Of a stretch of 64,000 nucleotides of DNA, positions 11,341 to 22,550 are shown one piece after another. The DNA is from Asterias rubens (Eukaryota; Echinodermata; Asteroidea; Forcipulatida; Asteriidae). Where the stretch lies: NCBI RefSeq assembly GCF_902459465.1, contig NC_047062.1, positions 30,498,673 through 30,562,672 of the forward strand, read 5' to 3'. The notes under the pieces are model-generated. The model saw nothing but the letters and a program-made list of their open reading frames with translations. It did no database searches and was not told where the DNA came from. Made by a program: the position numbers and the translations under genes. Within the stretch, counting starts at the first letter, position 1, and each line of letters begins with the position of its first letter.

Positions 11341-12059
11341 GACTGTCAGGTGCTTGAAAAGGCTAAGTGGTGATGTGGACCAAACCCCCGTTAATGGCCG
11401 AGGTATTCAGAAATAACATTACCCCCCCCCCCCCCACCACCAGTAAAACAAACGACCCCAACGAGTGAACAGGTTTGATGCTGTATTTTTGTGTTGTTTT
11501 ACAAGTGTAGTGAATGATTTGGTCTTCTTTGAAGGCAAAGTGTGATGTTGTATCATTGGCAAAAAAAAAACATTTTCTTGGTGAATTTTCATGATTTGTC
11601 ATTAATCGTTTGATTGTCTACTTTACCTGAAAACTTGATGCTCTATTGTTCAGATTTGCTAAATAAATTTGTCCTAATGCTTGGCCTCTATGCCTTTCAA
11701 AATATATCCCATCTTCAATTTGGCTCAATGACTGTTTAAACTGTAAATAGTTGGGGATTTATCTGTATGTTTATTCCTTGAATGGTTTGCTTGAAATGTG
11801 TAATGGATACTACATGTACTTGTGCAGTGTAAAGAAATAAATTGTCTCTAGATAAACTGACCCCAAACAAACTGGTTTTATTCAGCATCAAACTGTTTTT
11901 GTAAAGTGTTTTGTCCAAATAGGAATGGTCTAAAGTGTAGATGGCAAATTATTCATAATACATAAACTTACATAAACTTACGTGTATGATGTATCATAAT
12001 ATTTTCTCTTGATTTTGTTAAATTTTTTGTTTTTTTTTAATATTTTTTTTTTTGGGGGG
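11341..12059. other. Spacer, no gene seen
   Basis: AT-rich sequence with a poly-C run at about 11420-11436 and no splice-supported open frame. Nothing matches upstream HECTD1 exons. Confidence 0.45.
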
Positions 12060-12230
12060 GGCATGGTTGGCTTGTGCGTAAAGCCTCTCACCAAGGTGAC
12101 AATCTGGTTCGTTACCCGGCGAGGGCCATATGCGAGTTGTGTGTTTGTTCCCTGTTTGTGTTACAAGGGTTTTCCAGAACATCCGGTTTTCCTCCCATGG
12201 GGAGGGGGGGGGGGGGGGGGCGTATGGGGT
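12060..12230 (+). mobile_element. tRNA-derived SINE (family 1)
   Basis: Starts GCATGGTTGGCTTGTGCGTA (box A region), then CTCTCACCAAGGTGACAATC and the box B-like GGTTCGTTACCC. The tail CAAGGGTTTTCCAGAACATC and TCCGGTTTTCCTCCC also occurs in the longer minus-strand copy at 19690-20004. Poly-G tracts flank it on both sides. Confidence 0.7.
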
Positions 12231-12396
12231 AGGGTTGAGGCATTACATTTTATTACAAACAAACAACTGTGACCACAACAAGTAATAAAAATAATACTAG
12301 TGGCTTCTTATAAAGCGTGCATATCAATCACTCATAACGCTGTAACATTCAGTCTTTCCTACAAGATGTGGGACTACCTTTGACCTAATCCTTGTA

Positions 12397-12627
12397 TAGC
12401 ACCATGCAATGTTTTACAAGGTGCTGTGGCGCAATATGCTGCCAATCAAACCAGGAACACCTACTACTTAACATAGCACCATGTAATGGTTTACAAGGTG
12501 ATGTGGTGCAATATGCTGCCAATCAAACCAGGAACACCTACTACTTAACATAGCGCCATGTAATGGTTTACAAGGTGCTGTGGTGCAATATACTGCTGAT
12601 ATCACGCCAGGAACACCAGGCCAAACC
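12397..12627 (+). repeat. 77-bp tandem repeat, three units
   Basis: TAGCACCATGTAATG-type unit starts at 12397, 12474 and 12551. Each unit contains TTTACAAGGTGCTGTGG and CCAGGAACACC. The third unit diverges in its second half. No coding potential. Confidence 0.85.
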
Positions 12628-13513
12628 CCCTCTCTTTATGATAAGTGCACTGGGTTCTTTTACGTGCGCAAAACATCACACACATTAATTGGTTTTATTC
12701 TGTGTCGGTGTGCTTAGTTCTCTGTTGTGTGTAAACTTTTGATTATTGCATTGTAAGAGTAGGCCCTTTAAGGAATTAAATTTGTCATCGAAAGTAACTG
12801 ACACCGTGAAGTCCATCAGTTTCATTCTGTGTCATTGAGTTGAGTCACTTTTAAATTTACTGTATGGTGCTGAAACCTTGATATGTTTTTTTGCTGCTAA
12901 CCTTATTCTTATAAGCATTTGTAATTTTGTTTCTGCTTAGCTTTTTGTGCTTACAGAAGCAGTTGTTTTTATTTGGGCCCAGATGAACGGGCCCATTTAA
13001 AGAGCAGTGACAATTGAACCATTCGGGGTCAAATGAAACAAATAAGATTATATGACAAACAAGGCAATAACACAAAAGAATTTGTTTGATGTTATTACCT
13101 CCTCAAAAGAATTTATGAAAAAAAAAATAATAATAATATTATTAATAATAATAATGATACAAACAAATACGCTGAAATAAAATTTAGTTTTATTGTTAAA
13201 ATGTGCATTTATTGTGTGTGTGTGTTTTGTCAAAAGAGATGTCTAAAACGAATTTAAGACCAGGATCTAATTTCAATGAGCTGCTTAACCAGAAAATATC
13301 GCCTACAATTTTCTCGCTTAGCAGAACTGAGAGAAATACCACTCACAAATGGTACAAGGGTCACAGTATTTTGGCTGGTAAGGTTAGATTTTTTTGTGCT
13401 CGGCTTATTTTTATGCTTTGAAAGAGTCTTGTGAAATTGGGTCATGATGTTTATAAATAAAGCTGCTTCTTGGTTCTGTATTTCAGTTTGTTTTGCTTAG
13501 CTTATTTCGGTAC
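12628..13513. other. Spacer before HECTD1 fragment, no gene seen
   Basis: Contains (ATA/ATT)n low-complexity sequence at about 13121-13160 and, at about 13285-13400, words of the GGGCCCAATTTCAT foldback family (GCTTAGCAGAAC, TGGTACAAGG, TTTTGGCTGG). I looked here for further HECTD1 exons and found none. Confidence 0.45.
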
Positions 13514-13625
13514 TTAAAGGCACTTGACACTGTTGGTAATTACTTAAATTAATTTTTTACTTAGCAATAAGCAATAAAGAGCTAGTGATAATATAAAACA
13601 TTGTGAGAAACGGTTCCATGTGAAG
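13514..13625. mobile_element. 5' fragment of a TTAA-MITE ending exactly at the HECTD1 exon border
   Basis: TTAAAGGCACTTGACACTG followed by about 95 bp aligned to the left part of the 387-bp TTAA family (GTATAAAACATTGTGAGAAA, then CGGTTCCATGTGAAG). In other copies GAAG is followed by TGCCATAG and the rest of the element. Here it is followed by HECT-coding sequence, so about 275 bp and the right TIR are missing. Confidence 0.7.
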
Positions 13626-16600
13626 TCTTCCGCTTCCTTGGTACTTTCCTCGCAAAGTGTCTCCAAGACAACCGCATCGTTAATTTCCCATTCTCGCGCC
13701 CCTTCCTCAAGGTCATGTGCATGGGGGAAGCCGGTAGTAACATCCACCCCTCCTTCACTCTGGAGTCCTCCGTCCGCGACTCTGAAGTCTCCAACGACAC
13801 CCAGTCCGAAGCCTCCCTGGACAATGTCCATGATCTCATCTCAGAGTTGTCCATCGAGGAGTACGAGTCTAAATCGGAACTGATCATGGGCGATCCGCCC
13901 AAGCCCCGCACACCTGCCTGGTTTGCTGGCCTTCTGACCCTCGATGACTTGGAGCTAGTTGCCCCTCACAGAGCTCACTTCCTGCAGCAGTTGAAGGTCT
14001 TGGTCGACAGGAAGAGACAGATCTTAAAGGATAAGTCCAAGACAGAGGAAGAGAGGAATAATGAGATACAGACACTTACTCTAGCCGAGGAGTCATCTTT
14101 AGGTCCTCCCGTACGTCTTGAAGACTTGGGGTAAGTACAGGAGGAAGAGACTCTCCAAATGTTTTGTAGAAAAACTGTTTTAACCAGTTTTAACTTTTTT
14201 TATTTTAACCAATACTCAGGGATGTTATATGTTTGTTTTGATTTTTTTAATATTGTTTTTTTATTATTATAAATAACTGAAAATAACTCCATATAACATG
14301 CCCCAGATTGCAGACTAGGAACTTTAAAACCTAAGCTAAATGTAGGTTATCAGGCTTTGTTTTTTCAACATCCCTGATTACTGCACCCAGTCATCAAATA
14401 TCTTTAAGTGAATATTTAAAAATTAGATTTCGGTGACGATAGAATGGCTGAAGACTCACCACTAAACACTAGACTTCCCAAAACCGAAGCCACTGTTGCC
14501 ACGCCGCAATGGCTCAGGCAAGCTTTCCAAATTCAGGAGACTTCTCAGTTCTGAAATGAAATGTCCTGCTTATTAACTACTACCTGGGCGGAAGGTAGAA
14601 CATCGGCCGGGACTTATGCTTTAGCTTAGTGGGTTGAGGGGACTTCTCGTTATTAACTTCACTACCGCGCAATGAGTTCTTTATTGGTTTCAACGTTTTG
14701 ATTAGCTTGCTCTAGTCATCATCTAGCTTGCTCTAGGTACACCAGACGTCATTTTTTATTTGTAGATGAAGTAATTTACTCCAGAAATCATTCACCCAAC
14801 TAAACCTGATCTCATTTTGTTCTATATTGCACCCAGGTTGACGTTCCAGTTCAGTCCATCCTCCAGTGTGTACGGCTACTCTACTCATGATCTCAAGCCT
14901 GGTGGTGGTGAGGAACTCCTTACATTAGACAATGCTGAGGAGTATGTTGAACTAGTAACTGACTTCTGTCTGCATAGTGGTATACAACGCCAGGCCGAGG
15001 CATTCAAAGGTAGGATTACACTCCATTTTAGATCTGAAAATTTGAAAAAAGTAATGAAGTGATTAAGATTTCTCCTTAAGTAATGCTCTAGAATTGCAAA
15101 AGTCGTGGGTTCGAATCCCACCCGAGTAACATGCCTGTGATATTTTTTTCTTAGCACTCGGGGAAAGTACTGAGTATACAGTGCTAATATAACACACAGA
15201 GGTGTATGGGTAAAAAAATATATTAAAATAATAATAATAATAATCAACATTTGTATGTTTATCAGCTGCATGTAGTCCCAAGCCTGATGTATGATTTAAA
15301 ACCACAGTGGGTGCGGTTGACGGGTCAGACAGTAGAACTCTAATCTTTGTGAAGCCACAGTGTTCTTTTGTTTATTTTATTCAATAAACCAAAAGGTAAA
15401 CTGAATGGGCAGATTTTAATCAATCTAGGTTTGGATAAAGACAACTTTACTGGAGCAGGACTTGAACCAACGACCCTCTCATTAACAATAATAATAATAA
15501 TAATAAGACTTGTAATGCGCACATATCCACCCTGCTGGGTGTTCAAGGCGCAGAAACGTAACGTACCAGCGCTCTACCAACTGAGCTATCCGGCTCCATG
15601 CTGGAGGTCTCCCTATAAGTCAATATCTTTGTTTAGGGGTTCCGCTCCAGTCCATTTGTTTTTTCGAGCCCAAATTTAAAAGCCATTTTTTTAAAGCCAT
15701 TTTATACTAAATGATGGATAGCCAAAATAATACTCTTTTGTTCTTCTTTGAACTTTGCAGAGGGTTTTGATGAGGTGTTCTCGATGGAGAAGTTGCACAG
15801 TTTCAGTCCAACTGAACTGCAGACAATGATGTGTGGGGACCAGGCTCCGACGTGGACAAGGGAAGATATCCTCAACTACACCGATCCAAAGCTGGGCTAC
15901 ACAAGAGAAAGGTATGTATGATTTAAGAAGGGGTCGATTTCACAAAGATAGTTCGAACTACGGACCCTATACTTTTGTTTGGGCACTGGCCTAGTGACCA
16001 GTCTTTTTTCTTTGTCTTTTTCTTCCACTCTGTGCTTTTTAACAAGTGTTCTGCGCCTCTGATCATTTTGTATGTAAGGGGCGCAATATAAATTTTAAAT
16101 ATTATTATTATTATTATTATTATTACTAGTCCTAGGAGTTATTTAAAACGTAAGGCTAGTGCTAAGTTATAGGACGAGTAAGTTGGCCTAACTCGAGATA
16201 AGACTCTTTTGTTAGTTTACTTAATATAATTGTCTATTTCTGGCATGCACCTCTGTACTTTCGTCTTTTTGTGATATGGAAATAAATGTTATAAGAATGA
16301 ATGAATGAAAAGACGAGCAGAGTGTACATACCTCTCTCCTGTGTCTTCTCATGAAGACGAGCAGAGTATACTGTTCGAAACGTCAAGACCACACCTGCTC
16401 TTCTCAAAGCCAACACTCACACAAAAGAGATTTACACATGGTTGTATCCGCAAGTTTACTACTTATTTATAAGTTCTTCCTATTTTAATCCACACCATGC
16501 AAAGCTTCAAACAATACTTACTTGAGAGACGTAATTGAAACTAAACTGTGGGTACTCATTGCTGTCTTTCTTTATTTCCAGTCCTGGATTCCAGCGCTTT

Positions 16601-16864
16601 GTCAACGTGATGACCTCCCTGACCCCAGACGAGCGGAAATCCTTTTTGCAATTCACCACGGGTTGTTCCTCCCTCCCGCCCGGCGGCCTGTCCAACCTCC
16701 ACCCACGCCTTACCATAGTCCGCAAGGTGGACGCCAATGACAGCACCTACCCCTCCGTCAATACCTGTGTACACTATCTCAAACTGCCCGAGTACTCGAC
16801 CGAGGAGATTCTACGAGAGAGACTACTCAGCGCGACCTACGAGAAGGGATTCCATCTTAATTGA
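13626..16864 (+). CDS. HECTD1: HECTD1 E3 ubiquitin ligase, C-terminal four coding exons (5' part missing)
   Basis: Exons 13626-14130, 14837-15009, 15761-15911 and 16582-16864 join in frame, TGA at 16862-16864, to about 360 residues. The segment covers most of the HECT domain of HECTD1: [17 protein letters not shown], the spacer [64 protein letters not shown] and [16 protein letters not shown]. It ends with the catalytic loop [13 protein letters not shown] (Cys codon 16766-16768) and the HECTD1-type tail EKGFHLN. TRIP12 and relatives end differently, which favours HECTD1. The enzyme takes ubiquitin on this Cys and passes it to substrates. Full-length family members exceed 2,500 residues; ankyrin, SUN, MIB and the HECT N-lobe start are absent, and an in-frame TGA at 13604-13606 lies just upstream. 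No disruption is seen in the four exons. Confidence 0.85.
15083..15215 (+). mobile_element. tRNA-related SINE fragment in HECTD1 intron
   Basis: GTGGGTTCGAATCCCACC at about 15106 is a perfect box B with T-stem. A tail follows (CTTAGCACTCGGGGAAAGTA) that ends near an A-rich, (ATA)n stretch. No box A is seen, so it is 5'-truncated. Confidence 0.55.
15428..15625 (-). mobile_element. tRNA-derived SINE (family 2) split by another insertion
   Basis: Read on the minus strand: GGAGCCGGATAGCTCAGTTG (box A) at about 15596-15577. About 100 bp of foreign sequence with a (TTA)n tract and GCGCATTAC follows, then the box B region GGTTCAAGTCCTGCTCC at about 15466-15450. The same SINE at 24127-24345 has the two boxes at normal spacing, so the middle here is a later insertion. 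Confidence 0.65.
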
Positions 16865-16927
16865 TTACTCAACTCGTTCCTGCGGCTATCGCGAGTTCTT
16901 CTATTGTTTCCCAAGCGAACTTTTTCT

Positions 16928-16993
16928 GTGGAAGAGATCCTACAAGAGAAATTACTCGGCGCAACCTACGAGAAGGGATTCCATCTTAAGTGA
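16928..16993 (+). pseudogene. Duplicate of the HECTD1 C-terminal codons in its 3' UTR
   Basis: This stretch repeats the last 22 codons of HECTD1 (first copy 16799-16864), offset by 129 bp with no indel, and ends in its own TGA. From the shared GAG/GAA codon on, it reads [20 protein letters not shown] against [20 protein letters not shown]. Eight codons differ: four synonymous and four conservative changes. Homology continues some 20-30 bp past the stop in both copies. It lies after the real stop, has no clear acceptor of its own, and is probably untranslated. Confidence 0.75.
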
Positions 16994-17040
16994 TTACTCA
17001 TCTCGCTCTATTTTTTGCCAGAGGGAACTTTTTTGTCGGA

Positions 17041-17046
17041 AATAAA
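17041..17046 (+). terminator. Candidate HECTD1 poly(A) signal
   Basis: AATAAA 177 bp after the HECTD1 stop codon, followed within about 10 bp by GTGTTT. It is the first canonical hexamer after the stop. Confidence 0.45.
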
Positions 17047-17099
17047 AGTGTTTCTACAGGGTGCACTTTTAGGTGTTACTGCTGGCTTCAGCAGTAGAA

Positions 17100-17396
17100 C
17101 TGGGCCCAATTTCGTAGAATTGCATAAAAGTTTGCTCAACAATTTTCTGCTTAGCAACAGTGAGCAGGATACCAGTCACAGATGGCACATGTGAGGTGAT
17201 ATTTATGCTGGTAACCTTCTTCTGTTATACACAATAAAGTAGCTACGCATAAAACAGCTTTGCTTATCTTAAGCATAAACATTTGCTTAATAATGTTGTG
17301 CTTAGCAAAAGTGAGCAGGATTTGCTGATAACCTTGTTCTGCTAAGCAAAGTTGTTTGGTGCTTAGCTACTTCTGTCTATGAAATCGGGCCCAGGG
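17100..17396. repeat. GGGCCCAATTTCAT foldback family, compound copy
   Basis: Begins GGGCCCAATTTCGTAGAATT and ends TATGAAATCGGGCCC, with internal words CTGCTTAGCAACAGTGAGCA and AGGATACCAGTC in both halves. Two elements appear merged. This family is the commonest dispersed repeat in the window. Confidence 0.7.
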
Positions 17397-17985
17397 AAGC
17401 ACAGTGAAATAGCTAGAGCCAATGACCAAGCCACTCTTATTGACCTGAAGGCTTTGTGTGCAGCGAGTGTTATCATCATGGCTATGGCTTAGTATTGATT
17501 CTATAGACACAATGGTGTAGCATGAACTGAAGCCCAAGCCGATAGGAGACTTGCATCAGTCCAGTTGTCAATTGTTTTTTTCGCGGAGTTGTTCTTTCAA
17601 GGACTCATTGAACCTCAATTTTGTCAATATTATATTGTAACTCTCTTCGTTAGTGCCTGAGTAACACCCGTGTATTTGACTTTGTATGAGTGGGAGAGAG
17701 ACTTGTTAGTGCCTGTCTATTTTTGCCACTGTGTTTAATTTAGTCCATCAATCCCCGGATGAGGAAATCTCTTTGATGCCCTTTTGGAAGAGACATTGTC
17801 AGCCCCAGAAAAGTCTGTACATAATTCTAACTACACGCACCAAAAGCACAGAGTCGACGTTGCTTTGGCCCTCCTTTTTTGGGGGGTCACATTTGCATTG
17901 TTGATAAACCATTTGAAACCATTCAGCTGGACATGTTTTGTATGGTGGCACTACTATGCACAGAACTAACTTGTGTACAGTGTGC
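17397..17985. other. Intergenic, no gene seen
   Basis: Downstream of HECTD1. Open frames at 17784-17987 on both strands lack splice signals and family similarity. Confidence 0.4.
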
Positions 17986-18320
17986 ATTCACCATATGGTG
18001 TCACATTGCAGGCTGGCATAGTTACATGTCATTCAAAACCATTCAGTGAATGGTCAGACAGTAGGAGGGTTGACTGTGTATTATGTTGATACATTCACCA
18101 CATTATATCATATTGAAGCCTGGCATAGTGAGCTATCATTCAAAACCACAGTGAATGGTAAGACAGTAGGAGGGTTGACTGTATTACGTTGATACATTCA
18201 CCACATTAAACCATATTGGAGCCTGTCATAATTAGCTATCATTCAAAACCACAGTGAATGGTCAGAAAGTAGGAGGGTTGACTGTGTATCATAGATGCAT
18301 TCACCACATTATATGAATGT
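17986..18320 (+). repeat. About 104-bp tandem repeat, 3.2 units
   Basis: Units begin ATTCACCACATTATATCAT-like at about 17986, 18092 and 18196, with a partial unit at 18299. Each has TCATTCAAAACCA and GTAGGAGGGTTGACTGT. Copies differ by roughly 10 percent and by small indels. Confidence 0.8.
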
Positions 18321-18961
18321 GGTTGTCATAGATTTAATTCACAGTTTTTTATACAACAGTGCGGTCATCCCAAGTCAGATCCCCCGTGTTCACGTTAATG
18401 ATAATAGTGCTACGTGTACATGCAAACCAGGCATCAGTCTTTTTTCCCCAGCCTCGGTTTTTGACTTGTGATTTTTTTTTAAGAACAAAAGAACATGGCT
18501 ATGATGAGATAACTTAGGTTAATTTTTCTTGTTTAGTAAAATATCTCAAAAGAGAAATATTGATTGATAGAATTTTCAGCAGCCTGGCAGCTGTATCCCA
18601 TTTTTGTCCCCCTTAGCATCAATGAAAACTGCCGAGAATAGAAAACAGTTTTCTGTTAAAAGAGTTGCAAGCTCGTTACTTTTTGGAGTATTTCTTCTTA
18701 GGGTAATAATCAATGCATTTAAGGAGGTAAACCTCACTTTTCCTTTGTTCTATTGTTTTTGAAATGGTGCTGTAGTATTGAAGCCAAATGTTGTTTTTGT
18801 TTAACTGTTTCGTTGATTAATTAACTTAATTCATAGTGGATGCGTCACTAGAAGAAAATTCCTCTATTTCTGGTAGTTTACTGGAAATATTTTGTTTTCC
18901 AATTTTATTTTGTATATTTGCCATTTAAAAGAGGACAGTCATTTTGATTCTGCTGCTAAGT

Positions 18962-19039
18962 TGCCTGTTTGATTTCTGCAAGAATAACATCCAAAGATTT
19001 TGCCTGTTTGATTTCTGCAAGAATAACATCCAAAGATTT
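18962..19039 (+). repeat. 39-bp direct repeat, two identical units
   Basis: TGCCTGTTTGATTTCTGCAA starts at 18962 and again at 19001, and the two 39-bp units match base for base as far as I can read. This suggests a recent slippage duplication. The surrounding 18321-19313 holds no gene. Confidence 0.85.
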
Positions 19040-19313
19040 CCCATCATTTCACTTAAGTCCACGAGGGAAAAATAGTCAGAATATGTTATCCAAGATTAAG
19101 CCTGTGTGTTTACAGTAATTTTTGGAAATGTTTACCCGTGTCTGAAACGGTCGGCTACATGAGTAACCGTCTGTTTTATAAACAAAATTTCCAAGACTAA
19201 AGCTACATGTAAAACTACTTTGACTCTATCATTTGATGTACATCAAAATGCACGAGTTTATCTGTCGTAAGGTGGGAATAGGCCATGCTTTTTTCATGCA
19301 CACTGCATGCTGC

Positions 19314-19503
19314 CTGGGCCCAATTTCATAAAGCCTGTAAGCATAAAAATTGTGAAGCACAGAAAATATTGCAAAAACTGGTTACCAGCCAAAAGTTCAT
19401 AAACAATACATTGTTGCGACTGGTGCCCCATACATTTTTTGCTTAGCATAGACATTTGCTAAGCAGTATTTCCTGCTTAACAGCTTTCTGAAATTGGGCC
19501 GTG
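19314..19503. repeat. GGGCCCAATTTCAT foldback family copy
   Basis: TGGGCCCAATTTCATAAAGC at the left is matched by GCTTTCTGAAATTGGGCC at the right. The internal ACTGGTTACCAGCC and GTTGCGACTGGTGCCCC are typical of the longer subfamily. Confidence 0.7.
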
Positions 19504-19656
19504 CTTGGTTTGTTGACATTGTATACCCTGTAGGAATCACTTGAATTGGATTGTGTTTAATATTTCCAAATTGAGCACATCACTCGAAAATTGGTTTTGA
19601 AAGAAGTAATTCTGTAAACCGGTTCGATTTGGAGGTCGTGTTAAGGTAGAGAATTC

Positions 19657-19687
<31 letters not shown>

Positions 19688-19689
19688 TT

Positions 19690-20004
19690 GGGGGGCTAAT
19701 CGTCCTTACTCGCAGCTAAGAGCTGAATTGCGAAGGACGCGGCTACAACGTGTTCGAGAAGCAGGCATGCAAGGGCGCATTCAGCTGCCAGCCACATCAA
19801 CCCATTATGACCACGGAGCACAGCCAAGATCGAAAGTGTTTGATTTTTTTCCTGAGGGAGGAAAACCGGATAGTCTGGAAAACCCTCGTGGCACAGCAGA
19901 GAACCAACGCACAACTCAACTCACATATGGCCCCGACCGGGAATCGAACCGGGGTCACCTTGGTGAGAGGCGAGCGCTTTACGCACAAGCCAACCGTGCC
20001 ACCT
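19690..20004 (-). mobile_element. tRNA-derived SINE (family 1), long copy
   Basis: Read on the minus strand it begins GGTGGCACGGTTGGCTTGTG and has a box A region GTTGGCTTGTGCG. The box B GGTTCGATTCCC sits in an intact T-arm (ACCCCGGTTCGATTCCC). A tail of about 230 bp (AGGGTTTTCCAGACTATCCG onward) runs to a (TTA)n tract at 19660-19687, which would be its 3' end. This is the best full-length copy in the window. Confidence 0.8.
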
Positions 20005-20952
20005 ATATTGTATTTGAAAATTTAAAATTGTTTTACAGTTGGTGGTTTTTTTCTTTTCTTGGTTGAAGGACACTTGGATCTGCGAAGTTATCAAAAATCA
20101 AGCACAGTGTCAGAGGGGTGGATTGCTTTGATTTTAAAGGTTTAATTTAAAATAATTTAACTTAATTGGCCAAGTTTAACATTATTATATAGTCGAAAAA
20201 ACAAAACAAAAAACGTAAAAACTAATTTTTATATACCGGAGAAGATAATTGGAAAGGCTAGTTGTTTTTGCTGTGTTATCCCATAATGTGTGTATGAATC
20301 TCATATGATTGTAGTAAAAAATAATAAAAAATTGGTTATACATGCAAATATACTTTTTATTTTTCATTTTCTACAGTTTTGTCCCAGATGCAACAATGAT
20401 AGTTTTTTCCAAATTTTTGTTGCACTTGGCTTCCCATATCAAATTTGATGTCTGTTAAAGGTAGTATACTGCATTGGTGAGAATAACAAACATTGTTCAA
20501 TTTCATTCTGAAGGCTTACTGATTGTGAACTTAATACTTCAACCATTTTGTTTCGGTGAAATATTTCCCTCGGCTGAAATGATGGAGAAAACTATCTGAA
20601 AACATAAACAAAATGTAACAGCTGATTGCTATTGGTACAACCAAAATTAAGGACAATGTGTTTACTATTTTCTCCCAACTTATACAATGGACTGATGAGC
20701 CCAAATGTTCACAGGTGTATTAACAAAACATGAACACTGTCTGTGACATTTTTTGTGTGCGACAATTTTGTCAGCTCTACCACTCATGTATAATACCTTT
20801 AATTATTAACAAGTTGAAGTTTTTTTGTATTGATCAAATTTTACCCAATATCACAACCAGTGATTATTTTTGGTTGCGCCATTTTACGAGTCAAATTACC
20901 TTGTGTCACTGTGCTGTACATAATCTTTGGCATAGATTTGTGTGAGCACCAA
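20005..20952. other. Intergenic, no gene seen
   Basis: AT-rich sequence. Open frames near 20730-21120 run into the following foldback repeats and have no splice context. Confidence 0.4.
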
Positions 20953-21368
20953 TCTCAGGCCCAATTTCATAGAGCTGCTTACCAGCCCCAAAAAAAACAA
21001 TCTCCATGTACAATCTTTGACTGGTATCCTGCAAATTTGTGCTTGGGAGAAAATTGCAGAGCAATATTTGCTGCTTTGAGAAACTCTAGTAAGGCAGGCC
21101 CATTTTTACCTGCAATTTGAACTGCAAAACATTCGCCCATGGGCAAAATGTTGTCAGATGTGGTGGAAGAGCACATGGCCCAATTTCATGGAGCTGCTTA
21201 AGCACAAAAAGTAGCTAAGCACAGCCCAACTACGATTACCAGAACAGGGTTACCAGCCAAAATACCATGTCACATGTACAAATGCATCTGGTATCCTGCT
21301 CTATTCTGCTAAGTATAAACTTCTTAAGCAATATTTTCTGCTTAATCAGCTCTATGCAATTTTGCCTA
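20953..21368. repeat. Two adjacent GGGCCCAATTTCAT family copies
   Basis: First copy 20953 to about 21125 (CAGGCCCAATTTCATAGAGC start). Second copy 21174-21368 (TGGCCCAATTTCATGGAGC ... AATCAGCTCTATGCAATTTTG). Further single copies not listed separately lie near 29340-29480, 30005-30325 and 63560-63640. Confidence 0.65.
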
Positions 21369-21789
21369 TGTTCTAAAGATTTTATTTTGTAGTTTAAAAC
21401 ACCAAATTCAATACCACAATACTAGACACACTTCCTTTTTATCATTTATTGTTTAAAAATACAGCGGCTGCCATGGATAATACACAAAATCAGTAATGAA
21501 AACTTATTACTTATGGAGAACAATTAGGACATTGTTGAATGTGTTTGCGTGCAACTTAGAGGCAACCAACTCACTGCAAACACTTCAGTTTCACAAGAGC
21601 AGAGCTGCCAACTATCCCTGATTCTGAAGAAAGTTCAGTGAAAACAAACTAATCTTTCCATGTTTTGATGAAGAAATTTTACAGATTGTGAAAACATTTC
21701 CCCTACTATGAATGTGATTTCTAAATATCTATCCCCCTGATTGTGGTACAACAACTACCTGACTGCAAGATGCAAATGTTGGCAGCTAG

Positions 21790-22181
21790 ATAAAGGCAGT
21801 GGACACTATTGGTAATTACTCAAAATAATTATTAGCATAAAACCTTACTTGGTAATGAGTAATGGGGAGCTGTTGATAGTATAAAACATTGTGAGAAACG
21901 GCTCCCCCTGAAGTAACTTACATGTAGTTTTTGAGAAAGAAGCAATTTTCCACAAGTTTGATTTCGAGACCTCAGACTTAGAATTTGAGGTCTCAAAATC
22001 AAGCATCTGAAAGCACACAACTTTGTGTGACAAGGGTGGTTTTTCTTTCATTATTATCTCGCAACTTCGACGACCAATTGAGCTCAAATTTTCACAGGTT
22101 TGTTATTTTATGCATATGTTGAGATACACCAAGTGAGAAGACTGGTCTTTGACAATTACCAATAGTGTCCAGTGTCTTTAA
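21790..22181. mobile_element. TTAA-MITE, full-length copy downstream of ENOPH1
   Basis: AAAGGCAGTGGACACTATTG at the left and AATAGTGTCCAGTGTCTTTAA at the right, with the central inverted pair GATTTCGAGACCTCAGAC / GAGGTCTCAAAATC. The left TTAA has decayed to ATAA. Confidence 0.8.
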
Positions 22182-22550
22182 CAGCACCATTATTTTAGTG
22201 ATACATTTAGCACTATACACATTAATTATTTTCTTGTACTTTTGCAAATGGCACCTCCCCAGAAACAGGTCACTGTAGCACCATCAAGAGTAATTTTATC
22301 CCATTCTGAAATCTGTGTGGCCAAGCGGTCTTTATTTTTTTTGTTTTACTACTTTCCTGAAGGGTTTGAAAGGCGCAGAACAGATTACCAAAACATCTCT
22401 TTTTATATTTCAGAAAAGTTGTGTCTTTGAAAGAGCACCAGTATGTAAACTTCATAATCAATGAAGCGTTTTCTTTCACACACTTTACAGTGACTATGTG
22501 GCATAGAATTGTTTGTAGAAAATCTAGCTTAATGAAAGCAGTTTGCGATC

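Noticed and set aside
9700-13513. Upstream HECTD1 exons
   Set aside because: I looked for coding similarity with splice phase matching 13626 and found only MITE, SINE and tandem-repeat sequence.
16507-16774. Alternative-frame and antisense proteins over the HECTD1 last exon
   Set aside because: Shadows of the HECT frame, which has splice phase, family similarity and the catalytic Cys.
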